Both the position numbers and the translations under genes were made by a program. Shown here in pieces: positions 1 through 13,100 of a DNA stretch of 64,000 bases. The notes below the pieces were generated by a model that worked only from the letters and a program-made list of their open reading frames with translations, had not been told where the DNA came from and ran no database searches. This DNA is from Flammeovirga sp. SJP92 (lineage in GTDB: Bacteria > Bacteroidota > Bacteroidia > Cytophagales > Flammeovirgaceae). Every line of letters starts with the position of its first letter. Position 1 is the first letter of the stretch. The stretch spans positions 124,001 through 188,000 of the forward strand of contig NZ_LQAQ01000090.1 in the NCBI RefSeq assembly GCF_001583495.1. The letters are read 5' to 3'.

Positions 1-191
1 AACTTATTCAGGATATAAAGTTCACCATCAATGAAGCCATCATTAAATTTGAAGATAGAATTGAAGTGATGGAAATATCCATTAACGAGGAAGATGAAAA
101 AGATGGGAAATATTTAAGTATAAATATTCTTTACAGAATCAAAGAAACAGGAGAGGCAGGAGAGTTTAATTATCAAAGTGAAACACAATAG
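1..191 (+). CDS. gp25/GPW-like baseplate protein, C-terminal fragment
   Basis: An open frame enters from the left edge (codons from base 3) and stops with TAG at 189-191, giving the last 62 residues of a protein. The fragment has the ending seen in the GPW/gp25 baseplate family: an EAIIKFEDRIEV helix-strand step, an acidic turn, then a LSINILYRI strand. In contractile tails and extracellular contractile injection systems (eCIS) this protein links the baseplate wedge to the sheath. The next gene, 3 bp downstream, is a tail-tube-like protein, which supports the assignment. The start and most of the gene lie outside the window. Confidence 0.6.
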   Translation, partial: LIQDIKFTINEAIIKFEDRIEVMEISINEEDEKDGKYLSINILYRIKETGEAGEFNYQSETQ

Positions 192-193
192 TT

Positions 194-760
194 ATGGCAA
201 AGAAAAACCCACCAGTACGTTACAACAAGGATGAATTGAATGAATCATTTGTAGGACCATCCGTACCTGTATTAGCAGGGTTCCGGTTTAAGGTAATTAC
301 AATAGGTAAAAAGCCCAATGGTGAGATCCAAAATTGGGATGAAGATACAATAAATACTAATCAAGCCTTTGCATCATTTCAGAGTATATCAAGGATTAGT
401 GCTAAAATGAAGACAGAAAAAATCTCTTTATTAGGTGTCAATAACCGTCAGTTTCATGTGCACAGTGGAGTAGAATATGACGATGTAGTTTTTAAAAAAG
501 GGATTTTATCATCAGAAATGAATCTTAGTACACCATTTTTAGCTAGTATTCAAGAGATGTCTACTACGGACTATAGAGTGAATAAGTTAAATTTAATTGT
601 TGTGGCCTTTGATCAGAAAGATTCCCCAGTCTATGCTTTAAAATTAGGAAGATGCTTTCCAACAGCTTGGGAAATGGGAGAGTTTAATGCTGAAACAGGT
701 GAATTGCTGATAGAAAGTGTAACCTATTCTGTGGCAACAGTTGAGGAATTGCAGATTTAA
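194..760 (+). CDS. gp19-like tail tube protein of a contractile injection system
   Basis: This 188-residue protein fits the T4 gp19 / eCIS inner-tube family. Visible family features are the N-terminal FRFKVITIG strand, a middle AFASFQSISRI segment (the usual 'F.evsGl' position), a VVFKKGI strand (usual 'LkRG') and a C-terminal CFPTAWEMGEFNA segment (usual 'awP.kw..p.lnA') followed by ESVTYSVATVEEL. Length is close to normal for the family. It starts 3 bp after the stop of the gp25-like gene, so both belong to one operon whose remainder lies to the left. The family forms the hexameric inner tube or the tube-baseplate adaptor; which of these this paralogue is cannot be told from one gene. Confidence 0.75.
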   Translation: MAKKNPPVRYNKDELNESFVGPSVPVLAGFRFKVITIGKKPNGEIQNWDEDTINTNQAFASFQSISRISAKMKTEKISLLGVNNRQFHVHSGVEYDDVVFKKGILSSEMNLSTPFLASIQEMSTTDYRVNKLNLIVVAFDQKDSPVYALKLGRCFPTAWEMGEFNAETGELLIESVTYSVATVEELQI

Positions 761-882
761 ATCATTGATAAGACTTAATAAGTTAGCTTTCAAGGCTTAA
801 TAATAAACCAGTTTTGACTTAGAAATTTCAACTTTAAAGCAAAGAAAAAGATATAATTCTATCTCAAAAACAAACTCTTCAA

Positions 883-3800
883 ATGGCAAACAATATTACA
901 ATTGACAACGTCAACAGGCATAATATTCTAAAACTAAGTGTATTATTTTTCGCAATAATTTTTTCATGCTTAAACAAATCAATTCTTGATCATTTATGTG
1001 ATGTGACTGTAGAACTTTTGTTTGAGTGGGGACGTGTAGCGTTGATACTTTTTACACCTTTTGCTTTTGTATTATTTCTCTTAAGCAGGCATTTTTCAGT
1101 GAAGAAAGCCCAGATAAATACTATGCTGTTGTACGGCTTAGGAGTTTTAACAGCCTATTATTTGGGTGTGGAAAAGTACAAGTGGGTCACTGCTGATGTT
1201 TTCCAAATGGGATGTAATATGTCTATTTATATGTTGTTGATCATGATGTATGCCCATATCTACAATCGTATAGAGAAAGTATTGAAATTTACCTCTTTAG
1301 ATAAAGTCATAACACAATATTTTTTAATAGGTTTTACACTTTCAACAACCGCATTCTATTTTTTTACAGTTTATATTGATGCCTACTTCATTTACATTAC
1401 ACCTATTGTAACGGTTGTACTTATTGTATTTTGGTGGAGGTTGTTGAATAATTATTCATCACTTAAACTGGTTAATCAGAATATCCTTGTGATCCGTTCT
1501 CGACATTCCTTTAAAAAAGTAGTGACCAACAGGTTTTATCATCTGATTATTTTGAAATCAATATTTCTTACTTCAATGAAATGGATCTTGGTATTGCTGA
1601 TGTTTTTTCAGGCAATGACACATTTCAAAGAAGACAAGATTGCTGTGTTGGGATTTGAAGCTATTATTTTCGGAATTATAACCTTTTTTGTATTTGGAGT
1701 CCGAAGACTATTTACCAACCAAATCATTGATAAATTTGGTAGACTCTCCATTTTCCATGTACCTCCATTGATCTTGATATTATTTTCAGGTGCTTCTATT
1801 GCTATTCACTATTTAGTAGAAAATCAGCACGAGTCGTTTATGGGTATTCCATCATTACAGATGGTAGTAACTTCCTTATTATTTGTATTATTTTTTACTT
1901 ACCTCTACAGTTTAGAAGATGAAACGAAGAACGATGTGTATCAAACTATTTCAGAGGAACTCAGAAGCGACTTTTTATTAATCAGCCAAATTGCAGTTTC
2001 CTTTCTTTCCATTTTCCTTTGTTATGGGCTTTACTATGCATTTGGTAATATGGATGAATACAAAGAATTGTTGTATTTCGGTTTACTAGCATTGGTATTT
2101 TCATACATGGTGGTGACGTTCTTTTTACGTAAAGATTACTATCAGGAATTAGAAGATGCCATTGGTGATAAATCCTTTAAATATTCTGTTTTATTTCCCA
2201 TTCTCAATTTATTAGCCAAAAAAGAAATTTCACAAATCAATGTTCGGTTATTGAATTTACTAAAGAAAGTAGCACCGATTACATTGGATAATAACCTTCC
2301 TTCCTTCATTAATCATAGTAATGATGATGTGCAATCATTTGCTGTAAACGAAATGTGGAAAGAAGGAAAAATTGACTTATTAGTCCATCTACAAAAAATT
2401 ATCAAATATAAAAGGTTCTGGCAAAGTCAGAATGCAAACCAAATTCATGATGTATACCTAGATCTTTCTGAAATAGAAGAACGTATGGACAACAAGAGTT
2501 ACATAGAACAGTTGTCATTGTCAAAGCTTTCCGAAGAGAGAAGCCTTGGAGCAAAGCTGTCGGTTCAACTTCCAAATGACAAAAGATCTGCAGTTTTGAA
2601 ACGATTATTACAAGATCCAATCATGAATGTGAGAAGAGCGGCAATTATTTCTTGTGCAGAAGGGGAAGTATCTGATAAGGTTTATGCAGAAATGGTCAAT
2701 AATATTTCCCAAGTTGGTTTACAAAATGTGGTAATAGACGCAGTGTACAAAGTAGGAGATCATGTAACGGATATGTTGCACTCCACTTTTAATGCAGTAG
2801 GCCAAACCGTCTTGACACAAGAAAGAATTCTTCAATTGTACGGTTTATTGAATACAGAAAAATCATATGCATACCTTCAAAAAGCCTTGAATCATACTAA
2901 CCAGAAAGTGTATTTGGCTGCCTTGGATACCTTAAGTGTAGTGGAAGGTACCATTGATAAGAATATGTATATAATTGAAAAACATATAGAACTTCTTGCA
3001 AAGCAAATTGTATGGAATTATATGGCGATTGTGGAGATTAATAAAAATAATATTGAAGATCAAATTCTTGAAAGTGCTTTGATTGAAGATTGTTTGGATA
3101 AATTGGACGCCATCTTAAGGTTCTGTGGTATTCTTTATGACTATCAAACTTTTGCTATTGTAAAATCAGTAATTAACAGCAAGACGGAGGATGAAATTAA
3201 CTTTGGTGTTCAACTTTTGGAAGTTGCTTTACCCAATACATTGGAGGTAAAACCTATGATCATCATTATCTTCAAAAAACTGTCTTTTGAAGATAAATTA
3301 AAGGAACTGGATGTACACTGGCCTGTTGAATCAGAAGAATTGAACGATATTATTAATAAACTAATTTATAATGATGCACAGCTGACGAATAGGTGGTCAA
3401 GAATTGCTACTCTGCATTTGATCCCAACTTTACATACAGATCATTTTAAGAGTACATTGATTACACAGTTAGAAAATGAGGATCACCTAATACAACAAAC
3501 GGCTTTTATCATTCTATCCAACTTACTTCCTAAAGATGAATTGACAGAAGTGATGTATCGTCTGACTTATGATAATGTATCTTTAAAAGAATTATGGCAT
3601 GGTTACACATTGAAAAATGAAACCATCAACGTAATGGAAATATTAATGGGTATGAAAAAATCACCTTCATTTATCCACCTTGATGGAGATATTATATGTG
3701 ATATCATGGATATTTCAGAAGTGGTAGATATCAAGAAAAATCAAAGACCTCTAGAATATTATTTTGAAGAGGAAGTGCCTTATATCTATGTACATATGGG

Positions 3801-4038
3801 AAGCTTAGAAATTGAAATCATCGATAAAAAAGGAAAACGTAAGCATAGCATTGCGTCGCAACAGTGGTTCAATCCAATGGATGAGTTCTTTATGGAATTA
3901 CAACAAATATCGTGTGTATCAAACACAACAACTCAAATCCTAATCACTCCCCAAGATGAATTTGAAAGCTTGGTAGGAAGGAAAGCAAAGTTATATCACT
4001 TTGTAGAATCTGAAGTAAAGGAGCAATTTACACATTGA
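883..4038 (+). CDS. 12-TM transporter-like membrane protein with HEAT-like repeats and a cNMP-binding-like C-terminus
   Basis: This 1051-residue protein has about twelve hydrophobic segments in residues 14-415. A soluble helical region with HEAT-like helix pairs follows (about 455-900; one clear pair is at LLQDPIMNVRRAAIISC). The last 130 residues form a beta-rich domain resembling a degenerate cyclic-nucleotide-binding fold (VPYIYVHMGSLEIEI, then SQQWFNPMDEFF). This order matches Npt1-type nucleotide transporter-like (MFS/NTT) proteins fused to HEAT and cNMP domains in Bacteroidota. Transport activity is not demonstrated, and the canonical phosphate-binding arginine of cNMP domains is not evident. 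It begins 122 bp after the tube gene on the same strand, so a link to the injection system is possible but inferred. Confidence 0.5.
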   Translation: MANNITIDNVNRHNILKLSVLFFAIIFSCLNKSILDHLCDVTVELLFEWGRVALILFTPFAFVLFLLSRHFSVKKAQINTMLLYGLGVLTAYYLGVEKYKWVTADVFQMGCNMSIYMLLIMMYAHIYNRIEKVLKFTSLDKVITQYFLIGFTLSTTAFYFFTVYIDAYFIYITPIVTVVLIVFWWRLLNNYSSLKLVNQNILVIRSRHSFKKVVTNRFYHLIILKSIFLTSMKWILVLLMFFQAMTHFKEDKIAVLGFEAIIFGIITFFVFGVRRLFTNQIIDKFGRLSIFHVPPLILILFSGASIAIHYLVENQHESFMGIPSLQMVVTSLLFVLFFTYLYSLEDETKNDVYQTISEELRSDFLLISQIAVSFLSIFLCYGLYYAFGNMDEYKELLYFGLLALVFSYMVVTFFLRKDYYQELEDAIGDKSFKYSVLFPILNLLAKKEISQINVRLLNLLKKVAPITLDNNLPSFINHSNDDVQSFAVNEMWKEGKIDLLVHLQKIIKYKRFWQSQNANQIHDVYLDLSEIEERMDNKSYIEQLSLSKLSEERSLGAKLSVQLPNDKRSAVLKRLLQDPIMNVRRAAIISCAEGEVSDKVYAEMVNNISQVGLQNVVIDAVYKVGDHVTDMLHSTFNAVGQTVLTQERILQLYGLLNTEKSYAYLQKALNHTNQKVYLAALDTLSVVEGTIDKNMYIIEKHIELLAKQIVWNYMAIVEINKNNIEDQILESALIEDCLDKLDAILRFCGILYDYQTFAIVKSVINSKTEDEINFGVQLLEVALPNTLEVKPMIIIIFKKLSFEDKLKELDVHWPVESEELNDIINKLIYNDAQLTNRWSRIATLHLIPTLHTDHFKSTLITQLENEDHLIQQTAFIILSNLLPKDELTEVMYRLTYDNVSLKELWHGYTLKNETINVMEILMGMKKSPSFIHLDGDIICDIMDISEVVDIKKNQRPLEYYFEEEVPYIYVHMGSLEIEIIDKKGKRKHSIASQQWFNPMDEFFMELQQISCVSNTTTQILITPQDEFESLVGRKAKLYHFVESEVKEQFTH

Positions 4039-4114
4039 AAAATATAACATTCTATGTGGGTTAAACTTACAATAGGATATCATTTAAAAATAAAGCAAAT
4101 AAATAAAAAACACT

Positions 4115-4138
4115 CTATTGGGAATATTAAACCAATAG
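4115..4138. promoter_or_regulatory. 7-bp hairpin upstream of the giant T9SS gene
   Basis: CTATTGG (4115-4121) and CCAATAG (4132-4138) form a perfect inverted repeat 22 bp before the ATG at 4161. There is no T-run, so it is not an obvious terminator. CAATAGGA also occurs once more just upstream (about 4069). It may be an RNA leader hairpin or an operator; neither can be decided from sequence. Confidence 0.25.
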
Positions 4139-4160
4139 GAAATTCAAGATAAGACTAATC

Positions 4161-7100
4161 ATGAAAATAACTTTATCTCTGTTTATTATGTTGATTTCTG
4201 TGCTGGGAATCCATAATAGTTATTGTCAAACTTATTCTGGGACCAATTCTTTTGTTGCGGGAGACAATATGATAGATTTAACTGGGAATCGCTTTTTGTA
4301 TTCAGGTGAATCTAACTTTGTGTTTCAATTTTCTACAGTAGACCCTTTGCCAACAGGATTTACTTTGATAGATACCTATGAGGATAATGGAACAGAAAAG
4401 AGTACACAAATAACTTTTTCCGATGGTGATAATACTATCAATATTAACCAAAGTGAAAATGCTTTAGTAGGTGATGTTACCTATAATGAAACGTCTAGTA
4501 AATATGAAATAACAGTAAATTCTCTCACTTTTATGAATGAGTTTGCTAGTACTTTTACTTCAGATAGTAAAATTGAAGGAGTATTTACTTTAAATCTTTC
4601 TTTTCAATATACTAATCCTGTAAGAAGTTCAAATACAGTTTACCTTAGACTAAGAAAGATACATGGACATAGTGCACCAGAAATAACACTCCATGATGGG
4701 GATCCTGCAAATTCTGCTACAGTATCCATGTCAGAAGTAGTATTCAATGATTCAGATTTTGATTGGTACTCTTATGATTTGTCAGGTACAAGTTATACAC
4801 ATATAGTTTATGGAGCGGGTGGGACTCCATTAGCGATCAATAATACTGCAATAAACTATTTTAAAGTCAATTCTAGTGGAACTTTGGAGGCATTATTAAC
4901 ACCCCCTTATGATAATGAGGAGAATGTAAAATTTCACATAGAAGCTGATGAGGTTGGTTTTAGACCTACTTTAATTATAGATAATCGGAGCCCTGAAATA
5001 ACTATGACCTCTCAGCCACCATCAAGTGATCAAGAGTCAGTAGAATATCAATTTGAATTAGTCGGATTAGATTTTACGGGTCTTTTAGAAGAAGATAATG
5101 AATATTTCTTGGAGTTTTATACAGATTACAATAAGGATTTTCTACTAAAAAGGATAAAATTAGATAATGAAAATGTTACATCTATAAATTCTAAATATAC
5201 TTTTCCATTTGTTGCTAATGATACACCTACTGAATTTTTCAATGGTAATAACGTCTTGTTTATGAAATTGTTAGTTGAGGATGTTTTTAATAATGAAGCT
5301 ACTTTTGAAGGTATCACTTATATAACACAGCCAGATTTCTTTATCTCAATGGATGAAACCATTAAAGAAAAGGAAGTCATTAATGGTACAACATTAGAAT
5401 TTTACCATAATTTATTGAACTCTAACATAAATGAGGATGAAAGTACAGCTACTTGCACAATCAATGGGACATCTTCAACAGCAACAATTAGCTTTTCTGA
5501 AGCAACAGCATCAACTTTCGAAGTTAATATACCATCGAATATTGCTGAAGGTACATCTATTGAATTAGCAGTAACCTTGAAAACAAACACAAATGAAACT
5601 GCGACTTATAGTCATACTGTAATATATGATAATCTAGCTCCAAGGTATGATTCTAATAATGATGCTCATGAAGGTATAGTTGATAGTTGGATAGATTTAT
5701 CTCAATCAACAGTTTTTAAATATACGGTAACAGAGAATGATTTAGATTTAGAGAAAACCGAATTAACAATTGGAGATAAACAAATAAAAGTATCATCTTC
5801 CTCCAAGGATAATGATGATTATGAATTAAGGTTTATATTAGATGAGGCGTCTTTTATAACAAGTGAAAGTGGAGATATTACTGTTGGACCGTTAAAGTTA
5901 GTGGATAAAGCAGGAAACCAAACAGAAGGATTAAGTTCAACCTATAGTTACAATAAATTTTCTAGTATTACGTTTGGGGATGTTGTTTATAAAGTTGATA
6001 ATGAAGTGGTGAGTTCTGTGAAACATAACGATAACTTAAGCTTAACAATTCCCATTGAAAGTTCGGGAGTTATGGTAGGTGATGAGATTGCAGTTCAGTT
6101 TTATGGTGTAAATGGTACTCCTAATATTACTGGGGAAACAATTATATCAGGTGAACAAGAAGGTGAATATGAATTAAGTTTTAATGTAAATATTCAAAAT
6201 ACAGTTTTTTATAATAACATTCCAATTAAATTCGATGTTTCAATTACAAACAAATCTAAGATAACGAAAAGAAGTGAATTAATTGAAGGCCCTGTGGCTA
6301 ATTTACCATCCAGTTTGACTATTTCTAGAAAAAATACTGATCAAGAATATGTAAATAATAATTTTGAAATACTTTTTGAACATACCCAAACAAATAATAC
6401 CCAAATAGATCAAACCAGGTCATTTGCTGTTCTTAAAAGAAAGTTAAACAATGGTAGTTTTTTAGATGTTACACTAGGTGAAAATGATGGGTTGGAATTC
6501 CAAGAGAATAGTGACTTTAAATTTGTGACATCAAATTTGAATACACCGTCTGAAGGAGATGAATTAAGATTGGATATTAATTTATATGAAAGTGGAGGTA
6601 CAGGAAATCAAGCTTTTCATAGTTCTACCTTAATTTACGATAATACAGCACCAACTTATAGTAGTTTTGTACATGAAGAATTAAATTCCACTGGTAATGG
6701 TGGTAACACAAAATATTGGATAGACCTCTCCAAATCTACAATATTTGAGTTTACAGTTACTGATGCTCACTTGGATATAGATGAATCTAAATTATTTGTA
6801 GGAACAGATAGTTTACCTGTTTTATCATATACTGAAGTTGAAGATGATACATATAAGTTAAGGTATGATATTGGAGAGGTTCTATCAGGTAATACAGGAT
6901 CTAGGTCAATCACCTCTTTACGTCTAAAAGATAAAGCCGGGAATACAACTACTAATACTGGTGTAAGTGATACAACCTATTATTATGAAAAACAACTTGA
7001 CCTACCATTAACATCTAGTGATGTTCTATATTATAGTGTAGGACAAGGGAATCAAGAAACGTCTATTGAAAATAATATCGGAGAAGATAGTATACGTGTA

Positions 7101-10100
7101 CTAATTCCTTATAGTACTACAGGAAATGTTGATAGTGTAAAGGTAAAAGTATTGAATGCGAGTGCAGGAGAGTTTTATATTCCTAATAATCAAATTAGTA
7201 CCACTAATAGAGCAGGTATTAAATATATAGTTTTTGATGTTAATGTGACTCCTGATACATTTTTTTCGAATAGACTATTTGCATTTGAAGTAAGCTTAAG
7301 AAATAGTTCCTATTTACACTTTTCAAGTGGTAGAATCGAAGAAAAAATGATAGAGTTTGAGACATCATCTGGTGTGCAAGTTACGAGAGTTGGACCAAGC
7401 CCAATGTATGTTGGCTCTAACTCAAAAGTGGTTTTTGAACATAATATTGAGAGTGCAACTTTAGATACCTTAGCTTCAAAAGCAGAGCTTTTTTCTACCA
7501 GTGATAATACACTTCTAGTAGAGTTAAATGATAATTTTACAATAGAAAACCATGATAATAGATTCGAGGTTTTTATTCAATCTCTGGATGATGAGGGGGT
7601 ATCTACAGGTGATACTTTGACTTTAAAAGTAACCTTAAAAGTGGACGGCAATGATGTTATTCATGAGTCAGAAGTTATATATGATAATACACCACCAATA
7701 AAGAATAGTGATACTGAGCCTAATATTAATGAAATAGTTTTTAGTGATAGTACTAGTTATTGGTTTAATTTAAATGAACAATTAATTTTTTCATATAATA
7801 TAACGGAATCTATTTTAGATATAAATGAGTCAAAACTGATTGTTGATGGTGAAAGTATTGCAGCTACTGATTACCATCTTAATGCTACTAATAATTATAA
7901 TCTAGATTTTGATCTTGGAGAAGTTCTGAAGAATAATTTTGACTCCTTGACCATAGATTCATTAATTCTTACAGATTTAGCAGGAAATACTTCCATAATT
8001 ACTGATATAAGTAAAAAATATTTTTACGAGCGTAATGTTGATTTACCACTAACAACAAGCTCTATTAATTATTATTCAATTGCTGGAGTAGATTCAACAT
8101 TAATTGAAAATGGAATTATTGAAGAAGGTATAGTGCGAGTAAAAGTACCTTATAATAGTGAAGGTATTGATAACATTTCTGAGGTTAATTTGTTAGGTAC
8201 GATTGAGACAGTAACTGCTACTAACATTAAGACAGAGGAAAGTGAAGGTAATAAGTATATAAGTTTTGATGTCAATGTTACACCTACAAAATTTATCCAT
8301 AACAGACTTTTCGCTTTTGAAATTAAATTATCAAATAATTCATTATTAGAGTTTTCAAGTGGACGAATTGAAGGTCCTGTTTTAAAGTTTCCATCTTCTT
8401 TCTATATAACTAAAAATGATCCTACTATAAATTTAATCAAGGCATCTAGTAAGATTGAGTTTAGCCATAACAAAGAAAATCATAACGGAATTGATAAAGT
8501 TAGATCATTCGTGAAAATTGAAAATGAGGATGGCAATGAAGTAATAGGTGCTACTTTAAATTTTGATGGTTATTCAGATAACAATTTTAGTCTTGACATT
8601 AGAAGTGATAGTTTACAATATGCTGAAGGAAATGAAGTACCTGAAGGTACTAAGCTAACATTTGAAATTACATTATATGAATCAGGAGGATTAGGACAGG
8701 TAGCCTTTTTATCAACTGTTTTTGAGTATGATAATCAATCTCCTAGGTTCTTGTCTATAGCTACATTTGATGGTATTTCTCTTTATAGTGAAGAAGATTG
8801 GATTAATCTTAGTAATGAAACATATCTTAATTTTGTCGCAGAAGATAATAATCTTAAAGTATCTGAGTGTTTATTAACTTTATCGAATGGAATAACCTTA
8901 ACAGCAATAAGTGATGAACGTGGAACATTAAAATTTGAACTTCCAAAATCTTATTTAGAATCAAGTAATACTAATGTAAATATATCTCTATTAAGGTTAA
9001 GAGATGTGCTTGGTAATGAATCATTTAAAACAATAAGAAAGGTTGATGCTAATGGGAGTTTAGTGCCTTATCCATTGTATTATGAATATTCTTCAAAAAT
9101 TAATATTGCTGCAAATATAAAATATAATAATAGCATATTAAATGTTAGTGATGTATTAGATGGAGGAACAAATGTTAATATTGAAGTACCTTACACTTCA
9201 AGCGATCTTACAGATGTTAAGATTAGATTCTTAGGGACTAAAGGAACTCCCCCTGAAATTAATGTGACAAGTTTTACTGATGATGAAACAGGAAAATATT
9301 TTAACTTTTCATTCAACTTAAGTGAGAATTATTTTAATAATAATCAAAATCTTAAATATGAAATTATTGCAACTAATCTTTCGAATGAAACAAAGTCACA
9401 TGTAGTTACAGGACCTATTATTCAATTCCCTTCTAATTTTTATATTTCACAACCTATTACTGATGTTAAATATATAAAAACAGGAACCTCTTTAAATTTT
9501 CAGCATAGCAAATTAAATAGAGATTTAAATAAAGGTAGTTCTAAAGTAGATTTAAAAATTGATGGAACTGTAACAGATATAACGGACCAATTAACGTTCA
9601 ATGCTAATAATTTGAATACATTCAATGTGATAGTTCCTGATCTTTCAGATATTACAGAAGGTCAGATAGTAGAAATAAATATCACGCTGTATGAGTCTGG
9701 AGGTTCTGGAGAAATCGCAAGGCAGACATTTAGCTATATTTGTGACAATACAGCCCCCCAATATGTATCTACATACTTTAATGACTTTAATAATATTGGG
9801 ACACTTGAATCACCTAACTATTGGATGGATTTGACAGCACCAATTTTATTTAAATTTAATGTAACAGACCTTGATCTTGATGTGTCAAATTGTCAATTAC
9901 ATTTATCTAGTGGAGTTTCTTTGCAAGCTAAATCATATGAAAATGATATATTATCTTTTGAATTACCAAAAACAGATCTTTTAAATAATTCTGGTAATGT
10001 AGCTTTCACAAAGCTTGATCTTTATGATAGAGTTGGTAATCATAATGAGAAAAATTATGATGAAAACTCTCCATCTCCAATCTTTAACTATGAAAAAGAA

Positions 10101-13100
10101 GGTAATATAAGTATTAAAAGTGTTGAGTATAAAGATGCAAGTCAAGCTCTAATAACTAGTGGAGGAGTATTAGATGTAGGACAGTATTCTATAAAAGTAA
10201 AATATAACTCTGCGGCTTTTGATAAAGCTTCAATCAGATTTTTGAATACTAAAAAACCTTATGAAATAAGTAATGGATTGTCTTACAATAAAGGAGAAAA
10301 GTATTTTACTTTCAATATTAATGTAACAGAAGAATATTTCTTTAATAATAGTAAAGTTGAGTTTGAAGTTCAATTTGAGAATCACTCTTCTGTTCTAAAA
10401 ACGATTAAGGTAAATGATAATTTAACTGCTCAATTCTCTGTTGATTTTTATATTACTCGTGAAAATCCAAATGATATTTATGTTAAAAATGGTTCAATAA
10501 TTCGATTTAAACATAGTAAAACAAACGATGCAATTGATAAAGAAAGGTCTTTGGTTGCTCTAAAGGTAGGAAATCAAACCATAAATGACATTCCAGCCTT
10601 AATTTTTGAAGGGAATAATACCTCTAAAGCATTTTCTTTCAGAATGCCAGAATTACCAACTGTTATAGAAGGGACTCTAGTAGAATTAAGCGTAACTCTT
10701 TATGATATAGGAGGATCTGGTAAACAAGCAAAGCTAGTTACTTCATTTATATATGATAATGATGTTCCTGATTTTAATAATTTCACATTTACGGGAATTA
10801 ATAACTCAATACCAATTGATATGGATACTCTTGAAGCTCCTTGGATTGATAAAAGTGAACTGACATTCTTTATGTTTGAGGTGGAAGATTTAGCATTAGA
10901 TATCGAAGGTTGTAAACTGTTTGCTGAAGTTGACGGTTCTAAGAGAGAATTAGAAATGTACCGTTTTATTACTAGTGGTTCTGTTACAACGTTGATCTAT
11001 AATCTTTCGAATGAGGATGTTGAAGCTAATTTTAATATTTCAGGTGATGTGAAAATTCATAGCTTAGAGGTGAAAGATAAAGTAGGGAATAGAATAGTAT
11101 ATAATAGTGATAATAATACAAATTTCCCTCAAGTAGAATATGTTTATGAAAACAATTTCACTCTTGATACTGATAATATTAAATATTATAAAAGAGATAG
11201 TGACGTTGAAATCAATGATAATTTAGAAGGCCCAATTACGATTAGAATTCCATATGTAAGTAATGGATTAAGTGATGTTGAAGTAGAATTTCAAGAGACT
11301 AAAAAATCTATGATCATACCGTATGATTCGATGAGATTTGATCCTGAAAATCAATATTTAGAATTTGACATTGCTGTAAGTAACGAATTCTTTGAAAGTG
11401 ATAGAGCTTTATCTTATGCTATCAGAATGGTAAATAGTTCTATGGTAGAAAAGAAGGTAGCATCTGTTAAAGGTCCAAAGATGAAGTTTACAACTCCATC
11501 TGAAATTACAGTTGACTTTCCAGACCTAAAACAAAATAAATGGCTGATCGAACATACAGATGAAGAAGAACTGAAAGTTGTAATCAAAGGTAGAGGAGAA
11601 TCTGTTGATGATGAGCCAGTGTTGAATGCAAATAAGATATCTGTAGTATTAGATAACAGGGTTATTTATGAAGTCACGGAGAACCTTATTAGTAAAAAGA
11701 GTTACACATTATACTTGCCAGCAAGAGTTTTGCCAAAAGATACAAATACTGGAAAAGTTAAATTAGGACAAAAGGAGTTGTTCTTCAGATTATCTAATGA
11801 TGTTGGTTCCAATGATGGAGCAGGGCGTTCTGTAACATTATCTGATATACCTGATATCTTAATCAATAGAGGATGGCTTTATTATCATAGAACAGGTGAT
11901 ACTTTTACAATAAAAACGAATTTGGATCAGAATTCGGAAGTTGAGCAAATTAATTATACACCTATTAATACACCTTTGATGTCACCTTCAGATTTATGGA
12001 AATTCTATGGAGAAGGGACAACAAATGATGATATTGATGTTCGTATTACAGCTCAAGCATTGGATGTAAATACTGCATTATCTACAGATGAAGTTTCGGT
12101 GAGAATTACAAATACAGATATTGTCACAAATTTAGATGAGAGCTATTGTAGTAATAATAATTCTGACAATGTGATCACAATTGACTCTAAATATTCTGAT
12201 AGAACTGAAGATATTCATTTGGAACTTTATCGAGTGAATTTGGGTAATCTTGAAAAGATTGATGCTTCAGGTTTTATGGAGATAGATTCTGTAAATTATC
12301 AATTTGATCCTAAAGTTATTCATCAAGACAAAGAGAAAAGAACAGAAAGTTTTAGAGTGAAATTAGTGTATCACGGGAGTACTGGAACAAGTAATATTAT
12401 GCTTGGTTACAAGGATTTTCAAACTATTTTCGAACCAGATGTAACTGCAGATTTATTGATGTTACAACCTGTTATTGGTGAGTCTAGTGTCCTTTCAATA
12501 GTATTGACAGATTTTAAAGACAGAACATACAAATTGCTAGAAAATGAACATCTTGACATCATTAATGATGTCATAGAAAGTTCAAACGGAGAGTTTTTAG
12601 TAAGATTAAAAGACAGTTTTACAGGAAAGTATCTAAATCTGGAATTAGAAGTTTACTCTGAAAACGGGCGTTGTGAAATCTACAGGTCTTTTAAAGTGGA
12701 AGTTTCTCAAAAACATGTTTCACTTTCTGAGGATGATGAAATTCATATTGCTTTTTCTAATTTAGAAGACTGGTCTAAAAGTTATTTGACCCAGAATGGC
12801 GAAACACATGTATATGAAGATGATTTTGAGGTGGTGACTCCTTGGCATGCAACTTCTAATCAATGGAAACTTTCAGGTAATCAAGATAAAGGACATACAG
12901 CACTAACTTCTCCAGTTTATGATCTTTCGTTTTTGAAAAATGATGATTCAGAATTCCGTCCAATGTTGAAATTCCTTTATAATGATCAGACTGTAGAGAG
13001 AAACGGCGTGTTCTTACAGCTAAGACAATTAGAAAAAGGAGCTGCTGAACCTTGGGTGACTGTTGGAAAAGATAATGAAGTTTGGAATTGGTATAACACT

